Of a stretch of 41,592 nucleotides of DNA, positions 15,664 through 23,000 are shown piece after piece. The translations under genes and the position numbers were made by a program. The notes below the pieces were generated by a model. It was not told the origin of the DNA. It saw only the letters and a program-made list of their open reading frames with translations, and did no database searches. This DNA is from Nocardioides sp. Root240 (GTDB lineage Bacteria > Actinomycetota > Actinomycetes > Propionibacteriales > Nocardioidaceae). Where the stretch lies: positions 449,485 through 491,076 of the forward strand of contig NZ_LMIT01000011.1 of the NCBI RefSeq assembly GCF_001428825.1, in the 5' to 3' direction. Each line of letters starts with the position of its first letter. The first letter of the stretch is position 1.

Positions 15664-17175
15664 TCAGTCGTCGGCGTGGCTCAGCAGCACGTCCCAGGGA
15701 CGGGCGGCCTTGTCGTTGGAGAGGTCGAGGTAGACGTCCTTGACCTCCGTGTAGTGGTCGAGCGCGTGCGGGCCGAGCTCACGGCCGACACCGCTCTGCT
15801 TGTAGCCGCCGAAGGGCACCTCGACGTTGATCTTGTGGGCGTCGTTGATCCAGACCGTCCCGGCCTGCACCTGGCCGGCCATCTGCAGCGCACGGCTGTT
15901 GTCGGCGGTCCAGATCGACGACGCCAGTCCGTACTCGCTGTCGTTGGCGATCTCGACGGCCTCGGCCTCGGTGCGGTAGGTCAGCACCGAGAGGACCGGC
16001 CCGAAGATCTCCTCACGGGCGATCGTCATGTCCGGCGTGACGTCGGAGAAGATCGTCGGCTCCACGTAGTAGCCGCCCTCGAAGCCCTCCACCTCGGGAA
16101 CGCCGCCGCCCAGGGCCAGCGTCGCGCCCTCGGCCTTGCCGGACTCGATGTAGCCGAGCACCCGCTGGTGCTGGCGAGCGGAGACGATCGGGCCCATGTC
16201 GGTCTCCCAGTCGCGGGTTCCCCCGAGCTGGATGGTGGACGCCCGCTCCACGAGCCGGTCGACGAACTCGTCCTTGCGGTGCTCGGGCACGAGCGCCCGG
16301 GTCATCGACATGCAGATCTGGCCGGAGTAGAGCATGCAGCCCCACAGCAGTCCGTCGACGGTCGTGTCGAGGTCGGCGTCGTCGAGGACGATGGCCGGCG
16401 ACTTCCCGCCGAGCTCGAGGGTGACGCCCTTGAGGGTGTCCGCGGACGTCCGCATGATCTCGCGGCCGACCTGGGTCGAGCCGGTGAAGCCGATCTTGCC
16501 GACACCGGGGTGGGCCGCGAGCCGCGCCCCGGCGACGTGGCCGATGCCGGGGACGACGTTGAGCACGCCCGCCGGGACGCCCGCCTCGAGGGCGAGACGC
16601 GCGAACAGCAGCGTCGAGAGCGGCGTCCGCTCATCGGGCTTGATCACCACGCTGTTGCCCGCGGCCAGCGCCGGCGCCATCTTCCACAACCCCAGCAGGA
16701 GCGGGAAGTTCCAGGGCGCGACGGCACCCACGACACCGATCGGCTCGCGTCGTACCGTCGACTGGCCGATGGTCGGGAAGGCCGCGATCCTCGTCGGCGT
16801 CTCCCACTCGTAGGAGTCCGCGAGCTGGGCGAAGTACTCCAGGTGCGGGGCCGCCAGGCCGACGTGGAAGCCGGTCGCCTGGCGCACGGTGGCGCCGTTG
16901 GCCTGGATCTCGGCCTCGACCATCTCCTCGATGTTGTCGCCCAGCAGGTTCGCCAGGTTGCGGAGCACCGCGGCCCGCTCGGCCGGGGCGGCGCGCGACC
17001 AGTCGCCGGCGTCGAAGGCCTTGCGGCCGGACTCGACCGCGAGGTCGATGTGCGACTCGTCGCCGCGAGCGACCGTCGCGACGACCTCGCCGGTCGACGG
17101 GTCGACGATCTCGAGCTGCTCGGAGGTGTCGACCTCCTCGCCGCCGATGATCATGGAGTGGTGGGTGACCGTCAT
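15664..17175 (-). CDS. NAD(P)-dependent aldehyde dehydrogenase
   Basis: A 503-residue ALDH-superfamily enzyme. PWNFP holds Asn156, Lys179 contacts the cofactor (VIKP), the general base is Glu254 (LELGGKSP) and the nucleophile Cys288 (SGQICMS). FGGYKQSGVGRE lies near the C-terminus. All catalytic residues are in place, and the length is typical of tetrameric ALDHs. It oxidises an aldehyde to a carboxylic acid with NAD(P)+. It lies between the P450 and alcohol dehydrogenase genes (27-bp and 10-bp gaps), so it should take the aldehyde made by the ADH. ATG 17175 is used; a second in-frame ATG eight codons in (MIIGGEE) is possible. Confidence 0.94.
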   Translation of the reverse strand: MTVTHHSMIIGGEEVDTSEQLEIVDPSTGEVVATVARGDESHIDLAVESGRKAFDAGDWSRAAPAERAAVLRNLANLLGDNIEEMVEAEIQANGATVRQATGFHVGLAAPHLEYFAQLADSYEWETPTRIAAFPTIGQSTVRREPIGVVGAVAPWNFPLLLGLWKMAPALAAGNSVVIKPDERTPLSTLLFARLALEAGVPAGVLNVVPGIGHVAGARLAAHPGVGKIGFTGSTQVGREIMRTSADTLKGVTLELGGKSPAIVLDDADLDTTVDGLLWGCMLYSGQICMSMTRALVPEHRKDEFVDRLVERASTIQLGGTRDWETDMGPIVSARQHQRVLGYIESGKAEGATLALGGGVPEVEGFEGGYYVEPTIFSDVTPDMTIAREEIFGPVLSVLTYRTEAEAVEIANDSEYGLASSIWTADNSRALQMAGQVQAGTVWINDAHKINVEVPFGGYKQSGVGRELGPHALDHYTEVKDVYLDLSNDKAARPWDVLLSHADD

Positions 17176-17185
17176 CGTCCTGACC

Positions 17186-18235
17186 TCACTTCGACGGGTC
17201 GAGGACGATCTTCGTCGCCTCGCGCTCGTGGAACATCCGGTAGGCCTCGGAGACCTCCGAAAGCCCCATCCGGTGGGAGATCAGGCTCGACGGGCGCAGC
17301 TTGCCGGCCATGATCAGCGTGGTGACCTCGTCCATGTAGTTGACGATGTTGGCGACGCCTCCCTCGATGGTGACGCCCTTGATCCACAGCTCGCCGAAGG
17401 GCAGCGGGATCGATTCCTCGACGTACGCCCCGGGGATGGAGATCGTGCCGCCCCCGGCGACGAGCCGGGTCGCCGACTGCAGGGCGGTCTCGTGGCCGAC
17501 GGCGTCGATCACCAGGTCGGCGCCGCGCCAGTCGGTGAGGTCGTACACGGCGTCCTGCGGGTCGACCTCGTCGAAGTTGACCGGGATCGCGCCGTACTGC
17601 TCGGCCTCCTTGAGTCGGGCGGGCACGCGGTCGACGACGAACACCTGCGAGGCGCCGAGCACCTCGGCGGACATCGCGGCGCACAGGCCGACCGGGCCGG
17701 CGCCGACGATGGCCACGGTGTCGCCGGGCCGGATGCTGCGTCGTACCGCTTCGTAGCCGGTGGTGATGATGTCGCCGACGAAGAGCATGTCGTCGTCGTC
17801 CGCGCCCTCGGGGATCGCCTTGAGGGTCAGGTCGGCGTTCGGGACGAGGACGTACTCCGCCTGCCCGCCGACGAGGTCGCCGAAGGTGATCCCCATGCCG
17901 AAGATGCGGACGCCGGCGCAACGGCCCGGGTTGCCGCGACGGCACCAGTAGCAGGCACCGCAGCTGACGACGCAGGAGGCGACGACGCGGTCGCCCTCAC
18001 TGAAGTTCGCCACGCCCGGACCGGCCGCGACGATCGTGCCGAGGAACTCGTGGCCGAGGACGACGTCGTCCTCCAGCTCCAGGCGGCTCTCGTAGGGGTG
18101 GAGGTCCGTGCCGCAGATCGCGGTGCGCTCGACCTTGAGGATGACGTCGGTCGGCTCGGTGATCGTCGGCCGGGCGATGTCCTCGAGGACGACGGTGTGC
18201 GGGCCCTTGAGGACCGCTGCCTTCATGGTGCTCAT
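17186..18235 (-). CDS. Zn-dependent alcohol dehydrogenase (MDR family)
   Basis: A 349-residue medium-chain dehydrogenase/reductase. Catalytic zinc ligands are Cys41 and His62-Glu63 (GHEF). The structural zinc lobe is Cys92, Cys95, Cys98 and Cys106 (CGACYWCRRGNPGRC). The nucleotide-binding motif VAIVGAGPVGLC lies at about 172-183, with an acidic residue (VVDR) after strand two indicating NAD preference. It should oxidise the alcohol formed by the P450 to an aldehyde for the ALDH encoded next. ATG 18235 overlaps the SCP2 stop by four bases; MKAAVLKG three codons in is an alternative start. All zinc ligands are intact. Confidence 0.94.
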   Translation of the reverse strand: MSTMKAAVLKGPHTVVLEDIARPTITEPTDVILKVERTAICGTDLHPYESRLELEDDVVLGHEFLGTIVAAGPGVANFSEGDRVVASCVVSCGACYWCRRGNPGRCAGVRIFGMGITFGDLVGGQAEYVLVPNADLTLKAIPEGADDDDMLFVGDIITTGYEAVRRSIRPGDTVAIVGAGPVGLCAAMSAEVLGASQVFVVDRVPARLKEAEQYGAIPVNFDEVDPQDAVYDLTDWRGADLVIDAVGHETALQSATRLVAGGGTISIPGAYVEESIPLPFGELWIKGVTIEGGVANIVNYMDEVTTLIMAGKLRPSSLISHRMGLSEVSEAYRMFHEREATKIVLDPSK

Positions 18236-18636
18236 GCGTTCGCCGCGTCCTTCTCGGCCACGAGCTCGCGGTACATCGGGAACAGCGGCTTGGTCAGCGG
18301 GACCAGCTTGAGGATCTTGTTGACCGGGCCCTTGGCCTTGACCTCGCCCTTGGCCAGGCCGACCGCGAGGTTGTAGTCGCCGCGCCAGAACTTGTCGCCG
18401 GTGTCGGACTTCATCATCATCACGACATCGGCCTTCTCGTCGATCGGGCCGAGCGAGGTGGACATGCCGTCGGGCCGCATGAGGACGTTCATCTCGCAGG
18501 CCGGGTCGGTGTAGTACACCTTCAGCACGATGTTGGCGGCGCGCATCTTGGGGCCGGACTCGGGGTGGTCGGCGGCGGCGCGGAAGACGCCTCCGATGTA
18601 CTTGTCGACCTCGGCGGTGTCGGTGAAGTAGGCCAT
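18232..18636 (-). CDS. SCP2 sterol-carrier domain protein
   Basis: A 134-residue single-domain protein. The N-terminal amphipathic helices lead to a beta sheet and the typical SCP2 segment ADVVMMMKSDTGDKFWRGDYNLAVGLAKG split around residues 70-98, then GEVKAKGPVNKILKLVPL. SCP2 domains bind sterols, fatty acyl chains or acyl-CoAs in a hydrophobic tunnel and hand them to enzymes. Here the protein is encoded between an acyl-CoA ligase (50-bp gap) and an alcohol dehydrogenase (4-bp overlap), which suggests that the pathway substrate is poorly soluble. No signal peptide is seen, so it is cytoplasmic. Confidence 0.85.
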   Translation of the reverse strand: MAYFTDTAEVDKYIGGVFRAAADHPESGPKMRAANIVLKVYYTDPACEMNVLMRPDGMSTSLGPIDEKADVVMMMKSDTGDKFWRGDYNLAVGLAKGEVKAKGPVNKILKLVPLTKPLFPMYRELVAEKDAANA

Positions 18637-18686
18637 GGCGGTGCTCCTCTGTGTCCTGGGTTTCGGGGTGGTGGCAGTGGCGTGGG

Positions 18687-20231
18687 TCAGGAGGCCGGGA
18701 CGGCGGCGTACGCCGCGGTGAGCTGCTTCTTCAGCAGCTTCCCGGTGTCGGTGCGCGGCAGCGCGTCGACGAAGTCGACGGAGCGCGGCGTCTTGTAGTG
18801 GGCGATCCGGTCGCGGACGAAGGCGATGATCTCGGCCGCCAGCTCGTCGCTCGGGGCGATGCCCGGCGGCAGCTCGACGACGGCCTTGACCGACTCGCCC
18901 ATCTCGTCGTCCGGCACGCCGATCACGGCGACGTCCTGGACCTTCGGGTGCAGGGCGAGGGCGTTCTCGACCTCCTGCGGGTAGATGTTCACCCCGCCGC
19001 TGATGATCATGAACGCCTTGCGGTCGGTGAGGAACAGGTAGCCGTCCTCGTCGACGTGCCCGACATCGCCGGTCGTCGTCCAGCCGTCGTGCCGGGGGTG
19101 ACGTGCCTCGCGGCTCTTCTCGGGGTCGTTGTGGTACTCGAAGGGCGCGGTGTCGCGCTCGAAGTAGACGGTCCCGTCCTCGCCCGTGGGCAGCTCCGTG
19201 CCGTCCTCGTCGCAGATGTGGATGATCCCCAGTCCGGCCCTGCCGACCGAGCCGGGCTTCTCCAACCACTCCTCCGGGCGGATCAGGGTGATGCCGTTGG
19301 CCTCGGTCGACGCGTAGTACTCGTGGAGCACCGGTCCCCACCACGCGATCATCGCCCGCTTCACCTCGACCGGGCAGGGCGCCGCGGCGTGGATGATCGC
19401 CCGCAGCGTCTCGTGCCCGTAGGCCAACCGGGTGCGCTCCGGCAGCTTCAGCATCCGCACGAACATCGTCGGCACGAACTGCGCGTGCGTGACCCGGTGC
19501 TCCTCGATGATCCGCAGGGTCGTCTCGGCGTCGAACTTCTTCGTCATGACGACCGTGCCGCCCGTGGCGTGCACGATGCCACCGAAGCGCAGCGGCGCTG
19601 CGTGATAGGTCGGCGCCGGCGAGTAGTAGGTCGTCTGGGTGTCGAAGCCGTACATCGGGGCGAAGACGGCGGTGAACATGTCGCCGGGCTCGCCGACCTG
19701 CCGCGGGGGCAGCGGCGGCTTGATGCCCTTGGGACGGCCGGTGGTGCCCGAGGAGTAGAGCATGTCCGCGCCGCGGGGCTGGTCGGCCATCGGCGTCGGG
19801 TCGGACGCGGCGAGCGCGTCGTCGTACGAGCCGAAGCCGGGAACCTCTCCTCCGAACGCGAGCCGGAGGGTGACGCCGGGCGTGTGCTCGCCCAGAGCCA
19901 CGGCGGTGTCGGCGACGTCCGCGCTGACGACGAGCACCCGGGCGCCGCAGTCGTCGACGACGTACCCAGCCTCGTCGGCGGACAGGCGGTTGTTGACGCC
20001 GGTGACGTAGAGGCCCGAGCGCAGCGCGGCCCAGTAGACCTCGAAGACCTGCGGGGCGTTGGTGCTCAGGAACGCGACGTGGTCGCCCGGACGCAGGCCG
20101 TGGTCGTGCAGCGCCCGCGCCAGGCGGATCGAGTTCTCCTCGAGCTGCGCGTACGTGCGCACCTCGCCCGTGTCGGCCATGAGGATCGCCGGCTTGTCGG
20201 GCGTGGTCTGCGCGAAGGCTCCGGGGTACAT
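18687..20231 (-). CDS. AMP-dependent acyl-CoA synthetase (FadD-like)
   Basis: A 514-residue adenylate-forming ligase. The P-loop is SSGTTGRPKG (160-169). YYASTEANG is the A5 motif, TGDVGHVDEDGYLFLTDR the hinge and ribose-binding region, and IISGGVNIYPQEVEN plus a C-terminal Lys in PRTDTGKLLKK the catalytic C-domain. It converts a carboxylic acid, ATP and CoA to acyl-CoA. The start MYPGAFAQTTPDKPA at 20231 is preferred to a frame extending to 20306, because AGGAGA sits 7 bases upstream and the family begins near this point. It is the first gene of the terminal-oxidation operon, although enzymatically it acts last. The G/C-tract palindromes at 20295-20327 lie just upstream. The acyl specificity is unknown. 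Confidence 0.92.
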   Translation of the reverse strand: MYPGAFAQTTPDKPAILMADTGEVRTYAQLEENSIRLARALHDHGLRPGDHVAFLSTNAPQVFEVYWAALRSGLYVTGVNNRLSADEAGYVVDDCGARVLVVSADVADTAVALGEHTPGVTLRLAFGGEVPGFGSYDDALAASDPTPMADQPRGADMLYSSGTTGRPKGIKPPLPPRQVGEPGDMFTAVFAPMYGFDTQTTYYSPAPTYHAAPLRFGGIVHATGGTVVMTKKFDAETTLRIIEEHRVTHAQFVPTMFVRMLKLPERTRLAYGHETLRAIIHAAAPCPVEVKRAMIAWWGPVLHEYYASTEANGITLIRPEEWLEKPGSVGRAGLGIIHICDEDGTELPTGEDGTVYFERDTAPFEYHNDPEKSREARHPRHDGWTTTGDVGHVDEDGYLFLTDRKAFMIISGGVNIYPQEVENALALHPKVQDVAVIGVPDDEMGESVKAVVELPPGIAPSDELAAEIIAFVRDRIAHYKTPRSVDFVDALPRTDTGKLLKKQLTAAYAAVPAS

Positions 20232-20294
20232 CAGGTCTCCTAGCTCGCCGGGTGACCGGCATCTGTGAACACCTGAACTGTGGCCGTCGTCACT

Positions 20295-20327
20295 ACCCCC
20301 GGACATCTCCCTGCGGGGGTGATGTCC
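20295..20327. promoter_or_regulatory. Overlapping palindromes upstream of the acyl-CoA ligase operon
   Basis: Two mutually exclusive perfect inverted repeats overlap: ACCCCCG (20295-20301) with CGGGGGT (20314-20320), and GGACATC (20301-20307) with GATGTCC (20321-20327). They lie 64-96 bases upstream of ATG 20231 in the only long gap (122 bp) of the minus-strand run from 35698 to 11985, so this is the likely promoter/operator of the P450 cassette. C5/G5 tracts recur before the mce operon and the LuxR gene. A terminator for the preceding gene is an alternative, but no U-tract follows. Confidence 0.45.
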
Positions 20328-20353
20328 TGCCCCTTCCGGGCTTGCGGAGGCAG

Positions 20354-21676
20354 TCAGGCCCGCAGGCGCGCCGCCACGCGGTCAGCCGCCAGCTCCCCGC
20401 TGCGAATCGCGCCGTCGACCCAGGGCGCGGCCATGTGGTCGCCGGCGAGGTCGATCGCCCCGCCGCCGAGCTGGGCGCGCGCGGCGGCCAGGGTGCGCAC
20501 CATCCCCGCCCGGAACGTCGGGGTGTAGTGCTCGTGACGCACCAGCACCCGCTCGACCACCTGGCCGCGCAGCTCCGGGTGCAGCTCCTCCGCGTCGGCC
20601 TCCAGCTGGTCGACCAGGTCGGCGTCCGGGATCCTCCCGGCGGCGGCGTTGGCGGCCGTGACCAGCAGCAGTCCGCCTTCCCCGACCCACCCGTTGGACT
20701 GGTAGATGCCACCCATCGTCCGACCGCCCCGGGTCGCGGTCGGGATCACCTCCATCGACAGAGCACGCCTGCCCAGGCGCAGCTCGACCGGTTCGCGGGT
20801 CCGGAGGTACACGTAGTCGATGCGCGTGTAGTCGACGCCCGCGAGGTGGCTCGCCACGTCGGCGGGTGCGGTCGGCCAGATCTTGTTCGCCACGTCGGCG
20901 GTCGTCGCCACGACGACCGCCCGGGCAGCGATCGTGGAGCCGTCGGCGAGGCTCACCCGGGCGCCCTCGCCCTCCTCCTCGACCAGGGCGACCTCGGCGC
21001 CGTGGCGGACGTCCAGACCGGCGGCGAGGCTGTCGACGACCTGTCCGACACCACCGTCGATCTCACGGAGCTCACCGGCGAAGACGTGCAGCTGGAGGGC
21101 GAGCATCGCGTAGGAGATCGACGAGCTGCCGGTGCCCCAGAGGAACTCGTGCGGGCCTGCCGTGAAGTAGTCCGCCGCGTCCACGGGCACGGCGTCGGCA
21201 GAGCTCCGGTCGTCGAGCTCGAGCATCGTGACGAGGTCACCGAAGTCCTCCGGCCGCCGGGGCCGGCGTCGCAGCGCGGGCAGGGCTGCCACCGCCACGC
21301 GGATCCGGTCGGGGATCGAGAGCCCGCCGAAGGTCGCGGGACCGAGCAGGCTGCCGTAGTCGACGTGCTTCCACCCGCGAGGCGTCAGCACCCGGGAGTG
21401 GAAGCCGGTCGGGACCGTGCTGACCCGGTCGGCCAGTCCGAGCTCGGCGACCAGGCGCCGGAAGGCGTGGTACTGCTGGGTGTGGAAGATGCCGCCGTGC
21501 TCCAGGTACCCGTCCGCGATCGGCTCGGTCCGGATCCGGCCGCCCGAACGGGCGCCGGCCTCGAGGACCCGGACGGCGAGCCCGGTCCCGGCGATCCGGT
21601 GAGCTGCGGTCAGGCCGGCGATCCCGGCTCCGATGACCACCACGTCCGCGTCGAAGGAGGGGGTGTCGCTGTTCAT
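20354..21676 (-). CDS. Flavin amine oxidase / protoporphyrinogen-oxidase-like FAD enzyme
   Basis: A 440-residue FAD enzyme. The N-terminal dinucleotide motif is VVVIGAGIAGLTAAHR (12-27), then VLEAGARSGGRIRT, the second family signature. The C-terminal FAD contact is GDHMAAPWVDGAIRSGELAAD. The middle domain, with YIVY-like substrate-pocket strands, is less conserved. The family oxidises amines, porphyrinogens, carotenoids and sterol-like rings, so the substrate cannot be read off. It lacks any signal peptide. It follows the small two-helix protein by 12 bases at the end of the mce operon, and 122 bp separate it from the acyl-CoA ligase. Its position suggests action on the imported compound (inference). 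Confidence 0.85.
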   Translation of the reverse strand: MNSDTPSFDADVVVIGAGIAGLTAAHRIAGTGLAVRVLEAGARSGGRIRTEPIADGYLEHGGIFHTQQYHAFRRLVAELGLADRVSTVPTGFHSRVLTPRGWKHVDYGSLLGPATFGGLSIPDRIRVAVAALPALRRRPRRPEDFGDLVTMLELDDRSSADAVPVDAADYFTAGPHEFLWGTGSSSISYAMLALQLHVFAGELREIDGGVGQVVDSLAAGLDVRHGAEVALVEEEGEGARVSLADGSTIAARAVVVATTADVANKIWPTAPADVASHLAGVDYTRIDYVYLRTREPVELRLGRRALSMEVIPTATRGGRTMGGIYQSNGWVGEGGLLLVTAANAAAGRIPDADLVDQLEADAEELHPELRGQVVERVLVRHEHYTPTFRAGMVRTLAAARAQLGGGAIDLAGDHMAAPWVDGAIRSGELAADRVAARLRA

Positions 21677-21688
21677 GGTGTCTCTCCG

Positions 21689-21916
21689 TCAGTCGAGTGC
21701 TGTGATCGAGGTGTAGAGGGCGAAGAGCATCAGCAGCAGGCCGATGCCCTGGCAGAACAGCCCGCTGCGGGCGAGGGCGTCCGCGCGGCGCCGCTGATCA
21801 GCAGCGTCGCTGCGCCGTGGGACGAGCCGGTCGGCACCCAGCCGACCCCAGCGCCCGAGCCAGAAGAGGCCGACGCCCAGCGCCAGCTGGACCACCGCGG
21901 CAAGAGCGAGCTCCAC
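21689..21916 (-). CDS. Small two-helix membrane protein
   Basis: A 75-residue protein with two predicted membrane helices (about 4-22, LALAAVVQLALGVGLFWLG; and about 51-71, LFCQGIGLLLMLFALYTS) joined by a very basic loop with seven Arg/Lys-rich positions (RWGRLGADRLVPRRSDAADQ and QRRRADALAR). By the positive-inside rule the loop should be cytoplasmic and both ends outside. I do not recognise a family. It sits 7 bases after the PpiC-type gene and 12 before the flavin enzyme, so it is part of the extended mce operon and may be a small accessory subunit of the MMPL or Mce machine. Confidence 0.72.
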   Translation of the reverse strand: MELALAAVVQLALGVGLFWLGRWGRLGADRLVPRRSDAADQRRRADALARSGLFCQGIGLLLMLFALYTSITALD

Positions 21917-21923
21917 CGGGTGC

Positions 21924-23000
21924 TCAGCAGCCGGCAGCCGGGGCGGACCCGCCCGAGGAGGTGCCGCCGGGTGGAGTCGCGCCGGGGCCGTCGCTGGGCA
22001 GGGCCAGCGGGTCCTTCGGCGTGTAGTCGGCGGCGTACCGGACGTCGGCGTCCTTCAGCTCCTTGCCCAGCCAGCGGCGCCACACCGTGCTCTGGCCCTC
22101 GGAGAAGAGCTTCTGGCGCAGGCCGTCCCGCGCCTCCTCGAGGGTCGGCACGCGGCCCGCCCGGACGGCCTCGACGCGTCCGACGTTCCAGCCGAACTCG
22201 CCCCGCACGGGGCCGTAGAGCTGGGCCGTTGCGGCACCGAAGGCGGCCTTCGCGTAGCCGGCTTCGAGGTCGCTCCTGGCGACCAGGCCGAGGTCGCCGG
22301 CCGTGTCGCGGGTGCTGGCGTCGATACTGAGGGCCGCGACGACGGATGCGAAGGACTCACCCCTGCGCAACCGGCGCAGCGCGTCCCGGGCATCGTCCTC
22401 GGACGCGACCACGATGTTGCGCAGGCGGCGCTTCTCGGGCAGGCGCAGGGTGCAGCGGCGCTCGTCGTACGCCGAGGCGACGTCAGCAGCGGACGGCGAG
22501 GCGACGTCGCTGGTCACCGAGGCGAAGAGGGCGTTGACCTCCAGCTGGCGGCGCAACTCGTCGCGGACCGCCTTCTCGGAGGTGCCGGCGGTGCCCAGGG
22601 CCTGGGTGAAGGCAGCCTCGCCAGCGGTCCCCGTGCCGAAGAACGACGAGATCACCTGCTGCAGCGAGGCATCGACCTCTTGGCCGGAGATGGAGACGTC
22701 TGCCTCGTCGGCGGCGCGGTCGAGGACCAGGCCGACGGCGACGGAGTGGGCGGCGTCGCGCCAGAAGGCGTCCGCATCGGAGTCGTCGTCGGGTACGGCG
22801 ACGCCGTACAGCGCCTCGACGGTGGCCATCCGGTCCCTCAGCTCACCGACGGTCACGTCGGTCGAGCCGACGCGCACGGCGACGTCGTCGGGCAGGCCGC
22901 GGCGCATCCACCAGGCGCCACCACCGATCACGGTCAGCAGCACCACCGCGACGCCGGCGAGGGCGAGTCGCGGGCTGGGTCGTGAGAACAGTTCAGGCAT
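21924..23000 (-). CDS. Membrane-anchored PpiC-type peptidyl-prolyl isomerase (SurA/PrsA-like)
   Basis: A 358-residue protein. One N-terminal membrane helix (about 12-31, LALAGVAVVLLTVIGGG) is followed by an extracytoplasmic chaperone-like helical region (SurA_N type) and a parvulin/rotamase domain (about 195-290, FASVVAALSIDASTRDTAGDLG and FGAATAQLYGPVRGEFGWNVGRV). The C-terminal tail is rich in Pro, Gly and Ser. Such proteins help fold secreted proteins outside the membrane. Its ATG overlaps the MMPL stop by eight bases, so it is translationally coupled to the transporter. A dedicated folding factor for the MCE or MMPL extracytoplasmic domains is a reasonable inference. ATG 23000 (MPELFSRP) is chosen; a frame extending to 23129 would lie inside the MMPL gene. 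Confidence 0.85.
   Translation of the reverse strand: MPELFSRPSPRLALAGVAVVLLTVIGGGAWWMRRGLPDDVAVRVGSTDVTVGELRDRMATVEALYGVAVPDDDSDADAFWRDAAHSVAVGLVLDRAADEADVSISGQEVDASLQQVISSFFGTGTAGEAAFTQALGTAGTSEKAVRDELRRQLEVNALFASVTSDVASPSAADVASAYDERRCTLRLPEKRRLRNIVVASEDDARDALRRLRRGESFASVVAALSIDASTRDTAGDLGLVARSDLEAGYAKAAFGAATAQLYGPVRGEFGWNVGRVEAVRAGRVPTLEEARDGLRQKLFSEGQSTVWRRWLGKELKDADVRYAADYTPKDPLALPSDGPGATPPGGTSSGGSAPAAGC

Noticed and set aside
14269..17313. 1014-codon plus-strand frame opposite ferredoxin, P450 and aldehyde dehydrogenase
   Set aside because: It spans three genes with intact catalytic motifs on the other strand and has no recognisable domain itself.
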